Shown here: piece after piece, positions 16,170-18,028 of the stretch
Position numbering within the stretch: the first letter of the stretch is position 1
How the letters are laid out: every line of letters starts with the position of its first letter
From: Bacteroidetes bacterium UBA7692
GTDB lineage: Bacteria; Bacteroidota; Bacteroidia; Chitinophagales; LD1
Assembly: GCA_002482725.1 (NCBI GenBank)
Contig: DLGO01000016.1
Coordinates: 1-18,028 of the forward strand
Direction of reading: 5' to 3'
Length of the DNA: 18,028 nucleotides
Made by a program: the position numbers and the translations under genes
The notes under the pieces: model-generated
Seen by the model: the letters and a program-made list of their open reading frames with translations, nothing else
The model's database searches: none
Told to the model about the DNA's origin: nothing

Positions 16170-16916
16170 TTATACTACTACATCCTTATACACTATGTCA
16201 ACTGCACCTAAGGGTGCCTGGCATACAATTACTCCTGTTGGGTCAATTATAGCAGTCGGGCCATAGGAAATCCGATGCTCTTTTTCTCCGGTTACATCCG
16301 ATGAAATTAGCCAAAGCCCCGTCTCACGAGTGCGTTCAGCACGCACTTCATTATGCAAATCCTTGTACACAGCTGCCTTTTCATAGCCCATCATATTATT
16401 TGCAGGGCAAACTATCAATTTGGCACCCTGTCGGGCAACCGCAAACGCAGCTTCAGGAAAATTTGTGTCATAGCATATATTAATGCCAAATTTCAACCCG
16501 TCTATCTCAAAGATCGGGTACTCACTTCCTGCACTGAATGTGCGCTCACCTGTTAACAGGTGGGTCTTCCTGTACTTACCTTTAAGCTGTCCGTTCTGTA
16601 TCACTATTGCAGTATTGAAAAAATCATTATCCTCCCTTTCTATCATGCCTATTACAAGCACCATGCTCGTATTGGGTAATCGGCCCAGCACATCTCTGAA
16701 GGTTGCTGAATCTGTTTCAAGCTAATGAGTTTCAATAAAATCCTTTTCCACTACATACCCTTGAAGAAAACATTCAGGGAAGCAAAGCAGCCTTATGTTT
16801 TGTTCCTCTGCTTTGGAAACAAAGTGATGAATACAAAGTATAGCAGCATCAATATTTTGCAGGTCAGGAGTTTGGCATGCACCTATTCTAACTGTTTTAC
16901 TATATGCTGTTTTCAT
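16170..16916 (-). pseudogene. Carbon-nitrogen hydrolase (nitrilase family) interrupted by an in-frame amber codon
   Basis: Two same-frame pieces read as one 248-codon nitrilase-superfamily protein, from ATG at 16916 (MKTAYSKTVRIGACQTPDLQ) to TAA at 16170, broken by TAG at 16724-16722 (codon 65, after KDFIETH). Reading continues without frameshift as LETDSATFRDVLGRLP. The amidase triad is intact across the break: Glu48 (FPECFLQGY), Lys117 (KYRKTHLL) and Cys148 (NICYDTNFPE). The family hydrolyses nitriles or amides; the substrate here is unknown. Truncation at codon 65 removes Lys and Cys. A GTG at 16691 could restart translation but would lose the Glu. One base change (CAG to TAG, for example), a sequencing error or readthrough would each explain it. 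A frame extending upstream to 17219 is not part of the gene, since the family's N-terminus begins at MKTAYS. Confidence 0.85.
16722..16724 (-). other. In-frame amber codon inside the hydrolase gene
   Basis: The plus-strand CTA here is TAG on the coding strand, in the same frame as both flanking pieces. There is no insertion or deletion, so a single substitution accounts for the break. Confidence 0.85.
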
Positions 16917-17011
16917 ATTCAAGGCAAGTGACAATATTAGTGCTGTTTGTTTATAGTGTATTTCCCCGGCGCAAAACTTCTTAAAAACACCGACAATCCA
17001 ACCCGTTTTAT

Positions 17012-17019
17012 CACCTTTG
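17012..17019 (+). promoter_or_regulatory. Weak -7-like box before the dehydrogenase (CACCTTTG)
   Basis: CACCTTTG differs by one base from TAnnTTTG and is followed by C. It ends 8 bp before the ATG at 17028, which would give a nearly leaderless transcript. It lies in the intergenic region shared with the divergent hydrolase. Confidence 0.3.
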
Positions 17020-17027
17020 CACCATCC

Positions 17028-17963
17028 ATGAAAAAAATACTCATCACAGAACCCGTACATGCTGCGCTGCCCGAAGGCTTGGCAAAGCTTGGCTTTCAGG
17101 TCGATTGGCTGCCGGAAATTACAGAAGCAGGAGTATATGAAGTGATACAGGAGTACACCGGCCTTATCATCAATAGCAAAGTGTACTGTGGGCTGCCACT
17201 CATGGACAAAGCCACCCAACTAAAATTCATTGCGCGTTGCGGTTCGGGTCTCGAGGTTATGGATCTGGAGTATGCCGCTACTAAGGGCATTACCTGCCTC
17301 AACTCACCCGAAGGAAATAGCAACGCAGTAGCAGAGCAGGCACTTGGCATGTTGCTGAACATAATGAACAACATATCCCGCGCCGACAATCAGGTGCGCC
17401 AAGGCACCTGGTCGCGCGAACCCAATAGGGGAGTGGAGCTGCAAGGCAAAACAGTAGGCCTCATAGCTTATGGCCATACAGCACAAGCCTTTGCAAAGCT
17501 GCTCAGCATTTTCGGCTGCCGGGTGTTGGCTTACGATAAGTATAAGTCGGGCTTCAGCGATGCCTATGCTACAGAGGCAAGCATGGAGCAGATAGCCGCA
17601 GAGGCAGATATCCTCAGCCTGCACTTACCCCTTACCAAAGAAACAAAGGGCATGATAGGCTACGCCTACCTATCCTCTTTTGCCAAACCATATTATCTGC
17701 TCAATACCAGCCGTGGTATCTGCCTCAACATCACCGACATGCTCCGCTGTATGGCAGAGGGCCGCATCATCAGCACAGCGCTCGATGTATTGGAAAACGA
17801 AAAGCTGAACACACTAACCCCACCACAACAGCAATGGTTCAATGAACTCATTGCCAACCGAAACATCCTCCTTACCCCGCACATAGCCGGCTGGACCGTA
17901 GAATCCAAACAAAAAATATCGGAGGTGCTGCTGCAGAAGATTACTGCATTGACTATGATTTAA
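17028..17963 (+). CDS. D-isomer-specific 2-hydroxyacid dehydrogenase (phosphoglycerate dehydrogenase-like)
   Basis: A 311-residue NAD-dependent oxidoreductase of the D-2-hydroxyacid dehydrogenase family. Substrate-binding segments (about 1-98 and 287-311) flank a Rossmann domain. The catalytic residues are Arg229 (LNTSRGI), Glu258 (ALDVLENE) and His285 (LTPHIAGWT); the Arg-Glu spacing of 29 equals that in E. coli SerA. Asp170 after strand 2 favours NAD over NADP. The nucleotide loop reads GLIAYGHTAQ, with Ala147 and Ala152 where GxGxxG has glycines, which is odd. No C-terminal ACT domain is present, so serine feedback control is not expected. The frame is open back to 16947, but the family N-terminus (MKKILITEP) and the -7-like box favour the ATG at 17028. 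It is divergent from the broken hydrolase, 111 bp away. Confidence 0.9.
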   Translation: MKKILITEPVHAALPEGLAKLGFQVDWLPEITEAGVYEVIQEYTGLIINSKVYCGLPLMDKATQLKFIARCGSGLEVMDLEYAATKGITCLNSPEGNSNAVAEQALGMLLNIMNNISRADNQVRQGTWSREPNRGVELQGKTVGLIAYGHTAQAFAKLLSIFGCRVLAYDKYKSGFSDAYATEASMEQIAAEADILSLHLPLTKETKGMIGYAYLSSFAKPYYLLNTSRGICLNITDMLRCMAEGRIISTALDVLENEKLNTLTPPQQQWFNELIANRNILLTPHIAGWTVESKQKISEVLLQKITALTMI

Positions 17964-17981
17964 GCTTTGGCTTTGGCTTGT

Positions 17982-17995
17982 TGGTGTTTTCACCA
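17982..17995. other. Small hairpin after the dehydrogenase
   Basis: TGGTG and CACCA (5 bp) flank a TTTT loop, 18 bp after the stop codon. No U-tract follows, so it is a weak terminator candidate. Nothing else was recognised from 17964 to the window end. Confidence 0.25.
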
Positions 17996-18028
17996 CAAGT
18001 GTTCGGAAGATTGTTTTCCAACTATCGG

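Noticed and set aside
16947..17027. N-terminal extension of the dehydrogenase from 16947
   Set aside because: The family N-terminus begins at MKKILITEP (17028), and the extension covers the candidate promoter.
16722..17219. A 165-codon minus-strand frame starting at 17219
   Set aside because: Only its last 64 codons match the nitrilase N-terminus. The earlier part overlaps the divergent dehydrogenase start and has no protein character, so the gene start was set at 16916.

Overview
The window looks like a chromosomal segment of a Bacteroidota bacterium, most likely near Chitinophagaceae. The grounds are a secreted FG-GAP protein with a type IX secretion (T9SS) C-terminal sorting domain, an OmpA protein with PorE-like architecture, several TAnnTTTG-type -7 promoter boxes, almost no Shine-Dalgarno dependence, and heavy use of ATA for Ile. 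No rRNA, tRNA or CRISPR was seen. These placements come from reading the sequence alone, without database searches.

Layout. Positions 1-477 hold no intact gene, only a short orphan reading frame, direct repeats and a hairpin that look like the worn end of a mobile element. From 478 to 8954 runs a plus-strand series: a membrane sensor histidine kinase, an FG-GAP/T9SS-sorted secreted protein, an RsmB-like rRNA methyltransferase, a PorE-like OmpA/PD40 protein, FabD, and a small lipoprotein with its own candidate promoter. It meets tail to tail, through a perfect 16-bp palindrome, a minus-strand operon read 12345 to 8957. That operon encodes a soluble triple-PAS histidine kinase, a stand-alone receiver, a lipoprotein SCO copper chaperone and a membrane-anchored cytochrome c. 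The junctions are 7 bp, a 1-bp overlap and a 4-bp overlap, so sensing and copper/haem respiratory proteins appear to be translated from one message.

Between that operon and the next plus-strand gene lies 1 kb of AT-rich DNA (12346-13390) with an array of degenerate 187/188-bp tandem repeats. Each unit carries a conserved pair of CGTATAAA boxes 11 bp apart. The array leads into an AT-rich 680-codon gene (13391-15433) whose composition differs sharply from its neighbours. It has a possible winged-helix N-terminus, a PIN-like core, a coiled coil and two C-terminal membrane helices. This repeat-plus-gene block is the best candidate for an acquired, undescribed system here, but its function cannot be shown from sequence.

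The right end (15467-17963) has a secreted Cys-containing hypothetical protein, a carbon-nitrogen hydrolase gene split by one in-frame amber codon that leaves its Glu-Lys-Cys triad intact, and a divergent D-2-hydroxyacid dehydrogenase with altered Rossmann glycines.
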